Source: Agapetus fuscipes (taxonomy: Eukaryota; Arthropoda; Insecta; Trichoptera; Glossosomatidae). Taken from it: a stretch of DNA of 64,000 nt. Within the stretch, counting starts at the first letter, position 1; each line of letters begins with the position of its first letter. The DNA lies in the NCBI GenBank assembly GCA_951799405.1, contig OX637332.1:2547001-2611000 (forward strand), written 5' to 3'. Position numbers and translations under genes: made by a program. Of the stretch, positions 19,285 to 30,934 are shown piece by piece. Under the pieces are notes generated by a model that saw only the letters and a list, made by a program, of their open reading frames with translations, did no database searches and had not been told where the DNA came from.

Positions 19285-19608
19285 TGTTGATTATTTTTGA
19301 GAATGAGTGCGTTTCAACCCCCCCACTCCCCCCCACCTCCCCACCCCTTCGACCTTGATCCTTTGCGGCCCTCAACTTAGTGTAAAAATGTATCATTTGG
19401 GTTGCCAGGTCGTCTGACTTTGACATTCCTAGTCCATAAAGAAGCACCTAAATGAATTTTAAACAAATAAACTCAGAGACACGGCTCGTACGTAAATAAA
19501 TCAATAGACAGTTTAGATTTGACAGTTATGAAAACATTAATTTCTTGGTATTAATAAGGTTATTTTTTCAAAGCACAGAGAGTCTGAGTATGGCCAAAAA
19601 GTAAATCT
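19285..19608. other. Unassigned
   Basis: Contains a C-rich tract at 19317-19350. No feature recognised. Confidence 0.35.
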
Positions 19609-20244
19609 GTACCTTAGAGCATAAACAACGAAAGTCCACTTTTTTGCGTTTTTGAGTTAATCTAAATCTAAATCTAAGCTGCAAAGATATGTATCATTTG
19701 AGATTCATATTAAATGCATTCCCACAAGCAGACATGCATAATTTCGCGCTTACACATGCCGCATGTGGACCTACAATATAAAAAACCTAATCTCAAATGA
19801 ACATAAGCCCTGCAACTCTTGCCGACCTTCCCTGAAGCAGGGGTGACATTGGCAAAGTGAACCATTTTTAACAGTATGGGTGGTCAGCCGCATACCAACC
19901 TATCAGTCAAGGAATAATGATGCAGAAATTATTATAATTAGCTGTTTTATGAGTGGTAAAAATATTGGAGTCCTCGGACTCATAGTTACTGAGATATCAA
20001 AGTGTAATAAATATGGGATGCACATAAAAGTGCGAGCATAAACCACGGAAGTTCCACATACGTTGTTCACATTACTTCACATTAAATAAATATCGATAAA
20101 AGAAGATAAACAGTTTTTACAGATCAAAAATATCTCGTCTAGTTTAGAAGTTATGATGGTTTAAAAAAGTGCACATTTTCACTAAAACTCGTCTCCTGCA
20201 CATTTTACTAAATGTGACTACCGTTGTTTATGCTCTAAGGTACA
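19609..20244. mobile_element. TIR element (family P3) split by LINE-T
   Basis: Ends TGTACCTTAGAGCATAAACA and its reverse complement. An internal GAGCATAAACCACGG near 20034 partly repeats the end. A LINE-T copy sits at 19658-19916. No transposase. Confidence 0.65.
19658..19916 (-). mobile_element. LINE-T 3' UTR copy
   Basis: GATTTA-type tail, complete 3' UTR, inserted in element P3. Confidence 0.85.
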
Positions 20245-20390
20245 GAAATATACTCTAGTTGTCCCAACAAACGTTATCTTATTCAAATTCCAATCAATTT
20301 TATACTGATGATTTTGATAATTTGTTCAAGAAAGCGATTTAAGAAGTTAATTTTTCCTCGAAATTGAAAATCTTCCTCGATATTTTAAAG

Positions 20391-20536
20391 TTGTAGGGTT
20401 TATATTCATTTTAGGTTTAAATTTTATCTGTAAGTACACATTCAGCATTTGCAAGCGCGAACTACACGTGTTTATTTGTGGGCATGCATTTGATATGAGC
20501 TTTAAATGTTAATATATCTTTGCAACTTAGATTCTA
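20391..20536 (+). mobile_element. LINE-T 3' UTR fragment
   Basis: Last 145 bp. It has the CATTTGCAAGCGCGAACTAC variant seen in the GATTATA-tail subfamily. Confidence 0.65.
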
Positions 20537-20829
20537 GATCGACGGTTTTCGATAGAAGTATCAACCAAGAGAAGGAGACAGGGAGGAACATTTTCGTAAT
20601 ACAAAAAATGTATCAGATTGTATGTGATCTAATCAAAAATTTGAGTTACATTGTGTGCATATAATTAATGAAATGCTTTAAGAAGTCTTCCTTCCGCAGT
20701 TGGGAGTAGCGGATTGTATATATCCGTGCCAAATGTGTGATGTCACATACAAGATAAATATCTTTCTGGTGACGAATCATTCCCAAACTTTGAATCCTTT
20801 TCTGGTATAAAGATACTTTGTATTACGTT
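20537..20829. other. Unassigned
   Basis: Possibly upstream degraded part of the LINE-C copy that follows. Confidence 0.3.
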
Positions 20830-21165
20830 GAGGAGTTGCCCCATCGTACTTGTGTGAATTGTGCAGAGTCGACCAGATAGGTGGAAAACGATGCACTCTT
20901 CGTTCTGCACAGAGTGACGCCGTAAACAGGCTTCAACTGCCTCTTCGACGGAACAAAACCGGTTTCAGAGACAGGGCTTTTAGTTCAGCTGGTCCATCCT
21001 GCTGGAATAGTCTACCTCTGGAGTTGAGAACAGAGACCAGTGTTGGCAGTTTCAGGAAGTTGCTTAAGACACATTTGCTTAACAGAAGCTTCAACACATA
21101 AAAGCGCCCTTGGGGTGGCTAGTGCCACTAAACGGCGCTGTATACAAATTGTCCAATTATTATTA
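20830..21165 (+). mobile_element. LINE-C (CR1/L2-like) 3' end, second subfamily
   Basis: Reads RNKTGFRDRAFSSAGPSCWN then SLPLELRTETSVGSFRKLLK and THLL, stop at about 21101. The 3' UTR holds AAAGCGCCC...AAACGGCGCTGT and an ATT tail. Its GCGCC...GGCGC hairpin is shared with the other LINE-C and SINE-B ends. Confidence 0.78.
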
Positions 21166-21282
21166 TTATTACGTTCCTTGACTTGTAACTTGGGATGAGG
21201 TTGACATTTCGATTGAGCAGACTTTATTGTATTTGAAGATTTACAAGTTTTCGATCGATGTTTTATTTTTATTGCAATGATG

Positions 21283-21525
21283 ATCCCTTGACTTATACGT
21301 TGGTATGCGGCTGACCACACATAATGTTAAAAATGGTTCACTTTTACAATGTCACCTGTTTTACAGGAAAGGTCGGTGAGCGTTGCAAGGCTACTGTTCA
21401 TTTGAGATTGGGTTTTTATGTTGTGAGTCCTAATGCGGCATGTGTAAACGCAAACTTGTACGTGTCTTCTTGTGAGAATGTCAATATGAATCTAAAATCT
21501 TAATATATCTCTGTAAATTAGTTTA
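21283..21525 (+). mobile_element. LINE-T 3' UTR copy
   Basis: Starts CCTTGACTTATACGTTGG. Its tail is worn. Confidence 0.7.
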
Positions 21526-21570
21526 CACAGTATAGATTATAGACGTACAAAAATTACGCTATCTATAATA

Positions 21571-21760
21571 TGCCAATGTCACCCCTGTTACAGGGAAGGA
21601 CGGCAAGAGTTGCAGGGTGTATGTCCATTTGAGATTGGTTTTTATGTTGTAGGCTCACATGAGGCACGTGCAAGCGCGAACTTGTACGTGTCTTGGTTGT
21701 GGGAACGCATGTAATGGAAATCTCCAATGTAACATATCTTTGCAACTTAGATTAGATTAG
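21571..21760 (+). mobile_element. LINE-T 3' UTR copy, 5' truncated
   Basis: Starts at TGCCAATGTCACCCC and ends in GATTA repeats. Confidence 0.75.
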
Positions 21761-22344
21761 ATAATAATAATATACGATGCAAAGGTATAGAACATTTAGA
21801 ATTCAAATCAAATATTTGCCTACAGGGTGAGATTGACTAAGTGTACCAATTTTTACAGCCAATAAAAATGATATGAACTCGTCGTAGATTTCAAAGATAA
21901 AAACAATGTTACGTCACACGGCCGGGCTGCTAGGGAAAAAACAAACAAATACTTTGTTATTGGTTTCTAACGAAAGTAAAGTCGCATAAGCCTGTAAAAT
22001 TTGCTCATCGAGTCCATTTACTTAGTGTGTTTTTTTTTTCATGTTCAAATACTGAATTATACTAAATTCATCAATAAATCCACAGTGCCATGCAATTTTG
22101 AATTGTTGTAAGTACGAGTATTTATAAGTAATAAAGAAACGCATTAGTTACGCCTTTGAGATTATAGAAACTTTTGTAGAGACTGCAGTCTAGACTCTAG
22201 ATGGAAAATCATTTTCTTATCTTAATAAAAAAGGTGATAAAAAAAAGATTAAGCGTTTCCGTTTCATTAGAAATACAAAAAAATACCAACTAAAAAAAAA
22301 TTATTCTATGAATTCTTTCTACATTTGCAAATGAAGTATGCACA
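21761..22344. other. Unassigned AT-rich sequence
   Basis: Nothing recognised on either strand. Confidence 0.4.
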
Positions 22345-22490
22345 CTTATCAAAATAAACCAAACCTCACATGAACATAAACCTTGCAACTCCAGCAGCCT
22401 TTTCAGAAAGCCTGCGTGGTATTGCCAAAAGTGAACCAAGTTTTTACAGCATGGAGGTCTGCCTCATGCAGCTCTATAAGTCAACGGTTC
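22345..22490 (-). mobile_element. LINE-T 3' UTR fragment, divergent
   Basis: Recognisable from AACCTCACATGAACATAAAC to CTATAAGTCAACGG. Confidence 0.55.
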
Positions 22491-22546
22491 TGTAAAATCC
22501 GAAAAGTGTAATTTATATTGAAATGAATTTATCTATATAATATATT

Positions 22547-23110
22547 ATCTAAGTTGCAAAGATATGTAAGATTGGGGACACATATGACGTATAAGTTCAC
22601 TCTTAAACATGTCGTATGTGGACTTACAATAAAAAACCCAATCTAAAATGAACATGCACCCTGCAATTCTTACCGACCTTCTCTGAAACAAAAGTGACAT
22701 TGGCACAGTGAACCATTTTCTACAGCATGAGTGGTCAGCCGCATACCAACTTATAAGGCAAGGAACAGATACAACAAATTACATTTTTAAAATCAACAAA
22801 TAATAATAATATGTATGGACATCAAAATAATACAAAATACAAATTCTAATTTTAAAAACCCTGGTATTAGCCGCCAACATTACAGATCAACCACCATTTC
22901 TTTCTGTCCTTACATCCTTCTTTCATTTCATCCAGAGTCATAACCTTCTTCATACAAGCTCTCCTTTTATTATGACTCTGGATTTCCCATTCATTCGCTA
23001 TATCAGAATTTTGATCCTTCCATACCGTTCTCGGTCTTCCTCTACCACGACATTCATCTATTCTTGCAACACATACTTTCTTTCGCACCAACTGTGCTAT
23101 CGACCACAAC
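22547..23110 (-). mobile_element. LINE-T copy with about 80 coding residues
   Basis: The minus strand reads GRGRPRTVWKDQNSDIANEW, EIQSHNKRRACMKKVMTLDE, MKEGCKDRKKWWLICNVGG then stop at 22867. This is the cleanest copy of the LINE-T C-terminus, followed by its UTR. Confidence 0.85.
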
Positions 23111-23358
23111 TTTGGTAATCGTTAAAAATAATAAAAAGAAAATTCGGCAATTCCAATGCGAACAAAGAAAAAATGCCGAAATTGGTAGAGGCTATGAATT
23201 CGTCGAGCAACCAAGACGCAAAATGGCGTAATTATAGGAACGGCCAGACATCTGAAGGAAAGATGTCTGTGAAATTATAGTCCGATAGGGGTTGATTAGA
23301 GAGAAACCCATACCACGGATGTGCTTCAAGGTTACCCGCGCTTTCTTCGACCTTCTTT

Positions 23359-23398
23359 CATATCGACGGTTAAAAGGCAGTAGGACGACATAAACTAA
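23359..23398. mobile_element. Single end of TIR element P4
   Basis: CATATCGACGGTTAAAAGG matches the ends of the element at 49389-49809. Confidence 0.5.
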
Positions 23399-23400
23399 AT

Positions 23401-23539
23401 AAAAAATAAAAAACAAACTCTATTAGGTTACAGGGCGAGTAAAATTCAATAATGTACGTGACGACGGAAACATTATATCCGAAATATATTGAATTTTACT
23501 CGCCCCGTAACCTAATACAGTTTGTTTTTTATTTTTTAT
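23401..23539. mobile_element. Palindromic element with 50-bp arms
   Basis: The left arm has CTATTAGGTTACAGGGCGAG and the right arm has its near-perfect complement. The loop is about 35 bp. Confidence 0.65.
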
Positions 23540-23688
23540 TTTAATTAAAAAAAAATGAAAGGTTACAAAGTGAATGCCTCATCAATTAATGATAAACTAA
23601 ATTTAATTTTAGAATTTGGATGAAATTCAAATAAAACACTGTTTATTTTCACTATATTTTTATAGTGCACTTACAATCTTTCATTTCT

Positions 23689-24127
23689 AATAATAATAAT
23701 AATATTAGGATGATTTATTTGGTGAGCGCTGTTTTTGTGTGTATCACACCTCAAGAGCCCTCTGCGAGCTTGGTCGTCGCTGTAGAAAGCGCCAATTCTC
23801 AAGCAAGACCCAGTTGTTGTAAGGTTGGATGGACCTTTCAGTGACCGGTCTTTGGTAAAGGTTTATGAATTTTTCAACCCAGTGAAGAGCACATTTGGAA
23901 ATATAAATGGTGTATTTTTGTGCTCCGCCGGGATCCAAATCCACAACCTTCCATATTTTACGAGTTCGAAGTATTGCCACTACGGACTACGGACCGGTCC
24001 AAGATGCCAACGATACGCGGTGTACTGTACCTGAGCGGTTACCCATCCAAGTACTGTCCGCGCCCAATGTTGCTTAACTTCGGTGATCTATGGGAACCGG
24101 TGCTTTCAACATGGTAACGTCGTTGAC
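23689..24127 (-). mobile_element. SINE-B, second full-length 5S-tRNA dimer
   Basis: Same order of parts as at 18476-18908: 5S head 24127-24005, tRNA part to about 23930, body, and TAA/TTA tail at 23689-23705. The head has a small GTAC duplication near 24022-24031. Confidence 0.82.
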
Positions 24128-24400
24128 TGGTAATGGTAAGTATAAATGAATATAAGTAAATAACTTAAGTCTATAATGGTGGTATTTTGATAAGTCGCGG
24201 ACGCGCGTATGAGGCTGCTGGAAGTGAGTGACGCGTATGAACATTGAAACAAGTTGATAACGTCAATACTTGGTCTTGTACGAAGGCTGAGCGATTCGCC
24301 AAGCCTCTGTGACGTTTCAGGGCACGGAGAAAATTTTCCACTTACCGTACGCAGAATATGATAACAAACGATACGATATATTTAAAATCGTCCGGTCCAG

Positions 24401-24704
24401 TCCGGTCGATGGCTCAGTTGGTAGAGTGCTTGCATTCCATGGCGTGAGCTCGGGTTCGAATCCCACCGAGGCGAGGGTGTCAGAAATGATTTCCCGTTTC
24501 GGTGTTTATTTCAAACCTACCGGCAAGGCTTACTCAGCCTTCACAAGAAATGAGTACCAGTTCTCTCGGGAGCTGGAAAACTCCCACTTCAACTGAAGTG
24601 GTTGGCGTAAAGCCGGCCCCCTTACTTGTAAAAATAAATCGGGGATAACGCGGCAAGAAGTTACACTATATGTGTAGCTTAGTTGCGTTTGCGTTGCGTT
24701 GCGT
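24401..24704 (+). mobile_element. SINE-A reference copy
   Basis: Head TCGATGGCTCAGTTGGTAGA (A box) and GGGTTCGAATCCC (B box at 24452-24464). The body has GATTTCCCGTTTCGGTG and CTCCCACTTCAACTGAAGTG. The 3' end is GTGTAGCTTAGTTGCG followed by GCGTT repeats. Confidence 0.82.
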
Positions 24705-24810
24705 ATAATAATATATTTTTTATAGAATCTGTTTTGTAGGTTTTAATTTTTACTGTTTAATTGTTTAGTGTTAATTTGTTTCATATACTCAAATGTATTT
24801 AATTGCTTAT

Positions 24811-25053
24811 ATTCCTAGGCTTATGGGTTGGTATGAGGCTGACCACTCATGCTGTAAAAATGGTTCACTTCGCCAATGTCACCCTTGTCTCAGGGAAGGA
24901 CGGCAAGAGTTGCAGGGTGTATGTCCATTTGAGATTTGGTTTTTATGTTGTAGGTTCACATGCGGCATGTGCAAGCGCGAGCTTGTACGTGTCTGGTTGT
25001 GAAAATGCATGTAATGTAAATCTCCAATGTAGATCCAAGTTAGATTAGATTAG
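24811..25053 (+). mobile_element. LINE-T 3' UTR copy
   Basis: GATTA-tail subfamily. It meets another LINE-T copy of opposite orientation at 25054. Confidence 0.8.
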
Positions 25054-25342
25054 TGTGTACTTACAAATAAAATCGAAGCCTCACATAAATTATACATAAA
25101 AACATGAACCCTACAACCTTTGCCGACTTTCCCTGAAACAGGGGGGACATTGGCATAGTGAACATTTTTTTTACATGATGGGTGGTCAGCCTCATACCAA
25201 CCTATAAGTCAAGGAATACAACCAATTAATTACATCCAGTTGTACAAACAAACTAACACTAAAAAATCCACAAAACATCTATAAAAATAAAAATTGATTC
25301 TTGGCCTTAGCCGCCTACATTACAGATCAGTCGCCATTTTAT
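25054..25342 (-). mobile_element. LINE-T copy, 3' truncated, with a scrap of coding end
   Basis: UTR to 25216, spacer, then GCCGCCTACATTACAGATCA (end of the ORF) to 25342. Confidence 0.65.
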
Positions 25343-25658
25343 GTATCAATGCAGAAATTTAGTTTCTGCTCCTCCATGTTATTACTCGATGTAAATCTGC
25401 GTGGATTTTTTGCTAGTCTCGCCATAAAATCAATCAAGTACTGAAACCGCGTTTCCTATTGTTTGCAATAATTATTTATTAAACGCATTCCCAATGTCAG
25501 GCCCACAATAAAAACACAGTTTATCAGCGGTGGCCACGTGACACACCGAGACCTTGCCGCTAACTGCATATGACAACCATCACCCAATCGTTCCCGTAGT
25601 GCTTGTTTGTCTTATGTCCATCAGAGATGACGATTAGACTAATTCAATTCTATTCTAC

Positions 25659-26078
25659 TGTTATGTAAATAACAAATACTATAAATGTTAGGTAGGTATG
25701 TAGGTTAGGTTGTATTAGTTATAGCCGATGAGAGTTGGAGTAATTATTATAGGTATCCAGGAAAGAGACATTCAATTATGTACCACTGGAAGCTTTATGT
25801 TCTGGAAGCTTGCAGTAAAATTGGCTTCTAGCAACTACTGTCTTTAGGAGTATAAAGGGCTGCAAGCGGCTCGCAAGAGTCAGTTGATTTACGTCGCTCT
25901 GCTTCTGAACAATAAAGACATTGTAAGTGAAGACCAACCGTGAAGCAAATGTTAAGTGCTAAACCATAAATGTGAATTGTTAAAAATAAATATAAATTGT
26001 TAAATAAATCTAAGTGTAAAATAAATATACATGAAAGAAGAGGTCAGTTTTTTTAATTAAAATTTTTTAAACACTATT
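25659..26078 (+). mobile_element. Solo LTR, diverged relative of copy 1
   Basis: Starts TGTTATGTAAAT, has TATAAAGGGC near 25851, several AATAAA signals, and ends near AAACACTA. The right border is uncertain. Confidence 0.5.
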
Positions 26079-26477
26079 TTATTTTCTTTTCCACTTAAGT
26101 GGTTGGCCATTTAGTCAGAAGATCGCCTCCAGAACATGTTCATTAACATCACGCTCACTGTGGCCTTAAGTCAAAACTTACAAAAGATGCTCAGAACCGA
26201 AACCCAACAGGGTGTCATTTAAAATCATCGAGCCTTAAAATTCCTTTACTTTTGGCTATCATTTCTTGTTTGTGTCCTGAGCCACCTTGTCTTGTTTTAC
26301 ACTGGAGAGAGTGTTAGCCTCACGGAAGAGCCTTTTGCCACTTGCATCTATATAATGTTTTGCATGCGAGTCCTGTGACACATACCCGGATGGGATGGGT
26401 ATACAGGGCGTGGGTCAGAGAAGGGAGAACATGTCCATCAGAGATAATTTTACATGAACAATGATTGTATAGGATAG

Positions 26478-26990
26478 CACTGACATGGGCAGCTTTCGGA
26501 AATCCGGGCTACATCCTCAATGCCACGAAAATGCCTATTAACCTAAAACGCAGGGTCTTTGAGTCATGCGTGCTTCCAGTATGCACCTATAGCTTGGAAA
26601 CAATAGGGCTCACTCAGGATAGCGCCAACAGACTGAGGACGTGCCAAAGAGACATTGAAAGGAAGATGCTGGGAATCGGCCTCAGAGACAGGGTTCCAAA
26701 CCAGGAGATCCGTAGACACACTGGTGTCACTGGTGGCATAAGGCGAATGGCCTGCTTAAAGTGGCGCTGGGCTGGTCACGTCGTAAGGCAGGGCCATGAA
26801 AGGTGGCTGAAAAGGATCGTCCAGTGGTGGCCCAGGATGCCCAAGTAAGGGGTGGGGAGATCCCGACTCATCAAGGGAACTACAGGCAGAGGGTGGTTGA
26901 ACACAGCAGCCGATAGACAGAGATGATTGAAGGATTGAAGGAGGCGCATGGCCAGGAGTGCACTGAGAAAGGCTGAGGAAGAAAAAAAAT
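26478..26990 (+). mobile_element. LINE-R (RTE-like) 3' end
   Basis: Reads KRRVFESCVLPVCTYSLETI, then DRVPNQEIRRHTGVTGGIRR, LKWRWAGHVVRQGHERW and, after frame breaks, NTAADR and ERLRKKK. This is the typical tail of RTE-clade reverse transcriptase proteins. Confidence 0.78.
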
Positions 26991-27162
26991 AAGAGTGTTT
27001 GCATGTGTAGTGTACTGGACCAATGTGTCTTATAAAAACTGGAAATTGATTTTAAAAATATTTAAAAGAACTCTAACACTATCGTATGTTACGTTTTTTT
27101 CTTAGCTCAGATTGTGTAGAATGTGATTCTTAAAAAACTTTGATTTAAAAGTTATATTTGAA

Positions 27163-27418
27163 TCTAATCTAATCTAATCTAAGTTGCAAAGATATGTTAC
27201 ATTAGAGATTCACATTACATGCATTCCCACAACCAGACACGTACAAGTTAGCGCTTGCACATGCCTCATGTGAACCCACAACATAAAAACCAAATCTCAA
27301 ATTGACATACACCCTGCAACTCTTGCCGTCCTTCCCTGTACCAGGGGTGACATTGGCAAAGTGAACCATTTTTACAGCATGGGTGTTCAGCCGCATACCA
27401 ACTTATAAGTCAAGTAAT
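27163..27418 (-). mobile_element. LINE-T 3' UTR copy
   Basis: GATTA tail at 27171-27182. Inserted in MITE P5. Confidence 0.82.
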
Positions 27419-27566
27419 CAAATGGTAGATAAGCCAAACAAGCACTGGGGGGACGCAATAATAATCAGCCGGCGATAAAAATACCTGCGAGAAATGTATC
27501 GACGAAATCTGTAAGCCATACTCGGGCCAGCGGTCGACGCACGATAGTCTACAATAATCTATAATG

Positions 27567-27811
27567 TAAGCTGCAAAGATACGTCAAAATTAAAGGTACA
27601 TATTAAATGCATGCCTACAAACTGACACGTATAAGTTCACGCTTACAAATGCTGCATGTGTACCTAATTGAAAATTAAAATCCAAACCTCAAATGAACAA
27701 AAGCCCTGCAACTTTCACCGACCTTCCCTGAAACAGGGGTGACGGTGGCAAAGTGATCCATTTTTTACAGTATGGGTGGTCAGCCTCATACCAACCTACA
27801 AGTCAAGGAAA
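27567..27811 (-). mobile_element. LINE-T 3' UTR copy
   Basis: Mixed features of the subfamilies; a short tail. Confidence 0.7.
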
Positions 27812-27884
27812 ATACGTGATAAATAGCCATAATTGTAAACCTAGAAGCGAAAGAAATATGCAAGGAAAGAACGAAATTATGTTT

Positions 27885-28314
27885 TTTTTTAATCCTGTGC
27901 GGGGGACTCCCTATGAAAATTGTTGTAGAGGTGCTGTTGATGTCGCAGTTGATGTCCTGATCTTTTGTAGCAGGGTTGTTAGCTGCGTAGTGTTGTATTG
28001 GATTTGTTTTGAGACACTGAAAATAAGCGGCAATTGATATTGGTTTTGAATATGACCAGGTATAATTTGTTTGGGATGCCGTTACACAGATACCGTTAAC
28101 TTGTTCCATAAATGGATAGTTTGAGAAAGGAATGGGTCGAGAAAACACCAAGTTCTCATAGTGCTGATATTGACTGCAAATAGATGGATGGGAGCCGTTC
28201 TACGAGTTGCCCTTGTTTTGACGAGAGGAGGAGGTATAAGTGAGAATATTTCATCAAAGCAGACGCCATTATAGTACCTATAGAAGAGACTGATCAATCC
28301 AAGTTTCATTCTGT
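27885..28314 (-). mobile_element. LINE-J 3' end
   Basis: The minus strand reads KLGLISLFYRYYNGVCFDEI, SLIPPPLVKTRATRRTAPIH and FLDPFLSQTIHLWNKL, the C-terminus of a jockey/CR1-like reverse transcriptase. A frameshift lies near 28085. Other pieces of the family are at 40140-40440, 48065-48370 and 62612-62692. Confidence 0.72.
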
Positions 28315-28504
28315 AACGCAACGCCACGCAACTAAGCTACACATATAGTGTAACTTCTTGCCTGCGTTATCCCCGAAGGGGTCGCATGTGGCGCTTCGGG
28401 ACCTATTTATTTTTACAGGTAAGGGGGCCGGCCTCACACCAACCGCTTTCAGTTGAAGTGGGGGTTTCCCAGCTCTCAGGAGGGCTGGTTCTCATTTCTT
28501 GTGC
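28315..28504 (-). mobile_element. SINE-A 3' part
   Basis: 3' end and half of the body; the tRNA head is missing. Confidence 0.72.
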
Positions 28505-28719
28505 AAAGAAAATGTTTGTTGGATGTGAGAGCAAGGTCATCAATCAGCTTTCAGTAAATGTTAAAATATTTTGTCAATGGTTTAAAACAACTGATCTTAC
28601 TGAATCATAAATATACTTGATTTACTGAAAAAAATATTTTGTTATATTTCATGTGTCTCAAAATTCACATGTTTTAATGAACACATGTTTTAATGAAATA
28701 CATGTTTTATTGTAACACA

Positions 28720-28822
28720 TCTAAATCGAAATCTAAGCTGCAAAGATATGTATCATTTGAGATTCATATTAAATGCATTCCCACAAGCAGACACGCATAA
28801 TTTCGCGCTCACACATGCCGCA
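28720..28822 (-). mobile_element. LINE-T 3' fragment
   Basis: GATTTA-tail subfamily, last 100 bp only. Confidence 0.68.
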
Positions 28823-29155
28823 GCGTCCGAGTCACAGTTACAGTTTTAATTGAGAAACGATCTTCTGCCCCTGACGTTGGTAAACACAGTTGGTAATAGA
28901 GTCCGTGACACCGAGCGTGTTTTTATCCATTCCATATTTTGTGTACGTTTGCTCTCGCATTTGATGTGAAGCTGGCACATTGGTCCGACAACAGAGCATT
29001 TCTTGGCACTCCTCCATTCGCGGCGTCACGTCGGCAAAGCGCCGCACCACTCGTAGTGAAAATAACGAAACAGTAACACCCACCTTTTTGTATATACCCT
29101 TACTCTTGTTTACCTGATTCATTCATCTTTCATTTCATTCATACGTCATTTTTGT
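28823..29155. other. Unassigned, moderately GC-rich
   Basis: Minus-strand frame of 94 residues without a recognisable domain. Confidence 0.3.
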
Positions 29156-29318
29156 AAATCTAATCTAAGTAGCAGAGATATGTAACATTAGCGATTCATA
29201 ATAAATGTATTTCCACAAGCAAACACGCATAATTTCGCGCTCACACATGCCGCATGTGGATTCCTACAATATAAAAAAACCCAATCTCAAATAAACATAA
29301 GCCCTGCAACTCTTAGGA
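29156..29318 (-). mobile_element. LINE-T 3' fragment
   Basis: From AATCTAATCTAAGTAGCAG to GCCCTGCAACTCTTAGG. Confidence 0.68.
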
Positions 29319-29903
29319 CATGGGCCTGTTGCACCAAACTACAATCAAACAAAAATCAATATTAATTGTGATTTCTTCCATCAAACCAAACATTTGGTTG
29401 CACATATGTAAATCAGCTAATGTACATCATCTTTCCTGTTCAGATTTCACCATATTATCACCCTTTAATAATCTATCTAAAATCTAAGTTGCCCACAAAC
29501 AAACACGTACTTTTTTTCCCAACACCGAAATCCCTTTCTCCGCACCAGCCAAAGCTTCTGCATACGCTCAGAGATGTTCCAGGAAAGTTGCCGACCTGCA
29601 TATTATTAGACTGGACGGGCTGGACTTGTCTGTGTTGCTTGTATGCTCGCTTCAAAGGCGATGGCTCCTATTTTAACGCACCGACTCGAATAGCTGTCTA
29701 CCGAATAGTCGGCAACCTTTTCAGAGCACTTGCAGAAATATTTTGAGAATTTGAACTGTGTGAAATTTCTGTAAATATAATACATATATCATTAAGGCTT
29801 TAAAAAAAATTGTTTTCACTTCTTATAGAATATTTTTACTGTTTAATTGTTTAATGTTTAGTGTTTGTTTGTTTAATATACACAAATGTAATTAATTGCT
29901 TGG
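29319..29903. other. Unassigned; one small LINE-T scrap
   Basis: 29476-29512 resembles a LINE-T tail. The rest shows no family signal. Confidence 0.3.
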
Positions 29904-30417
29904 ATTCCTTGACTTATAGGTTGGTATGAGGCTGACAACCCGTACTGTAAAAAATGATTCACATTGACAATGTTACCCCTGTTTCAGGGAAGATCGGCAA
30001 GAGCCGCAGGGCTTATGTTCATTTGAGACTGGGTTTTTATATTGTAGGTCCCCATGCGGTATGTCGCTGCCTAAGTTTTTGTTTGCCGTATAGACCATTC
30101 AGATAATTTTACATGAGCAATGTTTGCATGTGTACTGGACCAATGTGTCTTATGAAAACAGCAAATTGATTTAAAAAATATTTTAAACAACTCTCAAATT
30201 ATCGAGTTTTACGTTTTTTCTTAGCTCAAATTGTGTGGAATTTGATTCTTAAGACAACTGCATTAAAAAGTCACGTTTGACAGAATTGGTCTATACAGCA
30301 AACAAGAACTGGGGGATCGATGTGTTAGCTCGAAATTATACATGTCTGCTTGTGGGAATGCGTTTAATATGAAACTTAAATGATATATATATCTTTCCAG
30401 CTTATATTTAGATTGAG
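29904..30417 (+). mobile_element. LINE-T 3' UTR copy split by MITE P5
   Basis: 5' piece 29904-30064 and 3' piece 30320-30417. The joined sequence is a normal UTR. Confidence 0.78.
30065..30319. mobile_element. MITE P5, intact copy
   Basis: Imperfect 33-bp terminal inverted repeats (inner part TTTGCCGTATAGACCA against TGGTCTATACAGCAAA) and an ATGT target duplication (30061-30064, 30320-30323). Confidence 0.75.
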
Positions 30418-30709
30418 ATTAGATGGCAGTGCCATTTTGTCCACATATATCGTTGCTATTTCAATTGAGTGAAATTTGATGTAGAAAAATGAACGTTGAA
30501 ATTAAGGTGTTTTCTGCTGATGGTAAAAATGCCTTAGAAATCTGTTAATGCAGTTTTTTAAGGAATGTTTTATAAAAACTAGTTTTTTTTCAAAGTAAGC
30601 AAATTGGTAAGTGTTTTTTCCTTACTTTGATTTTCTTTGTATACATCAATTATCATCCATTTGATCGGTGTTTCTTTGCCTAAATTATGATAATAAATTG
30701 GATTTGTAT

Positions 30710-30900
30710 TCCTTGACTTAGATGTTGGTATGAGGCTGATAACCCATATATAAAAAAAAATTACTTAAAATTGGCAAAAGATGCAGGGCTTATGCTCATT
30801 TGAGATTGTTTTTTTTTAACTCGAACTTACGGGTATCTGCTTGTGAGTATGCATTTAGTAAGAATTTGAAATGTTGATATACCTTTGCAACTTAGATTAT
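30710..30900 (+). mobile_element. LINE-T 3' UTR copy, internally deleted
   Basis: The TCACCCC...CAGGGAAGG segment is missing. Confidence 0.65.
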
Positions 30901-30934
30901 TATATACAGATAGAAATAAAAAAAAACATTCACG

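Larger units (their letters stand above)
26440..27455. mobile_element. MITE P5, copy 2, interrupted twice
   Basis: Pieces 26440-26477, 26990-27162 and 27419-27455 line up with the intact element at 30065-30319. LINE-R and LINE-T fill the gaps. The left end is worn; the right end (AAGCCAAACAAGCACTGG) is clear. Confidence 0.6.

Noticed and set aside
24401..24480. Possible tRNA gene (good A and B boxes)
   Set aside because: The acceptor stem does not close and the sequence continues into the SINE-A body shared by about ten other copies, so it is a SINE head.
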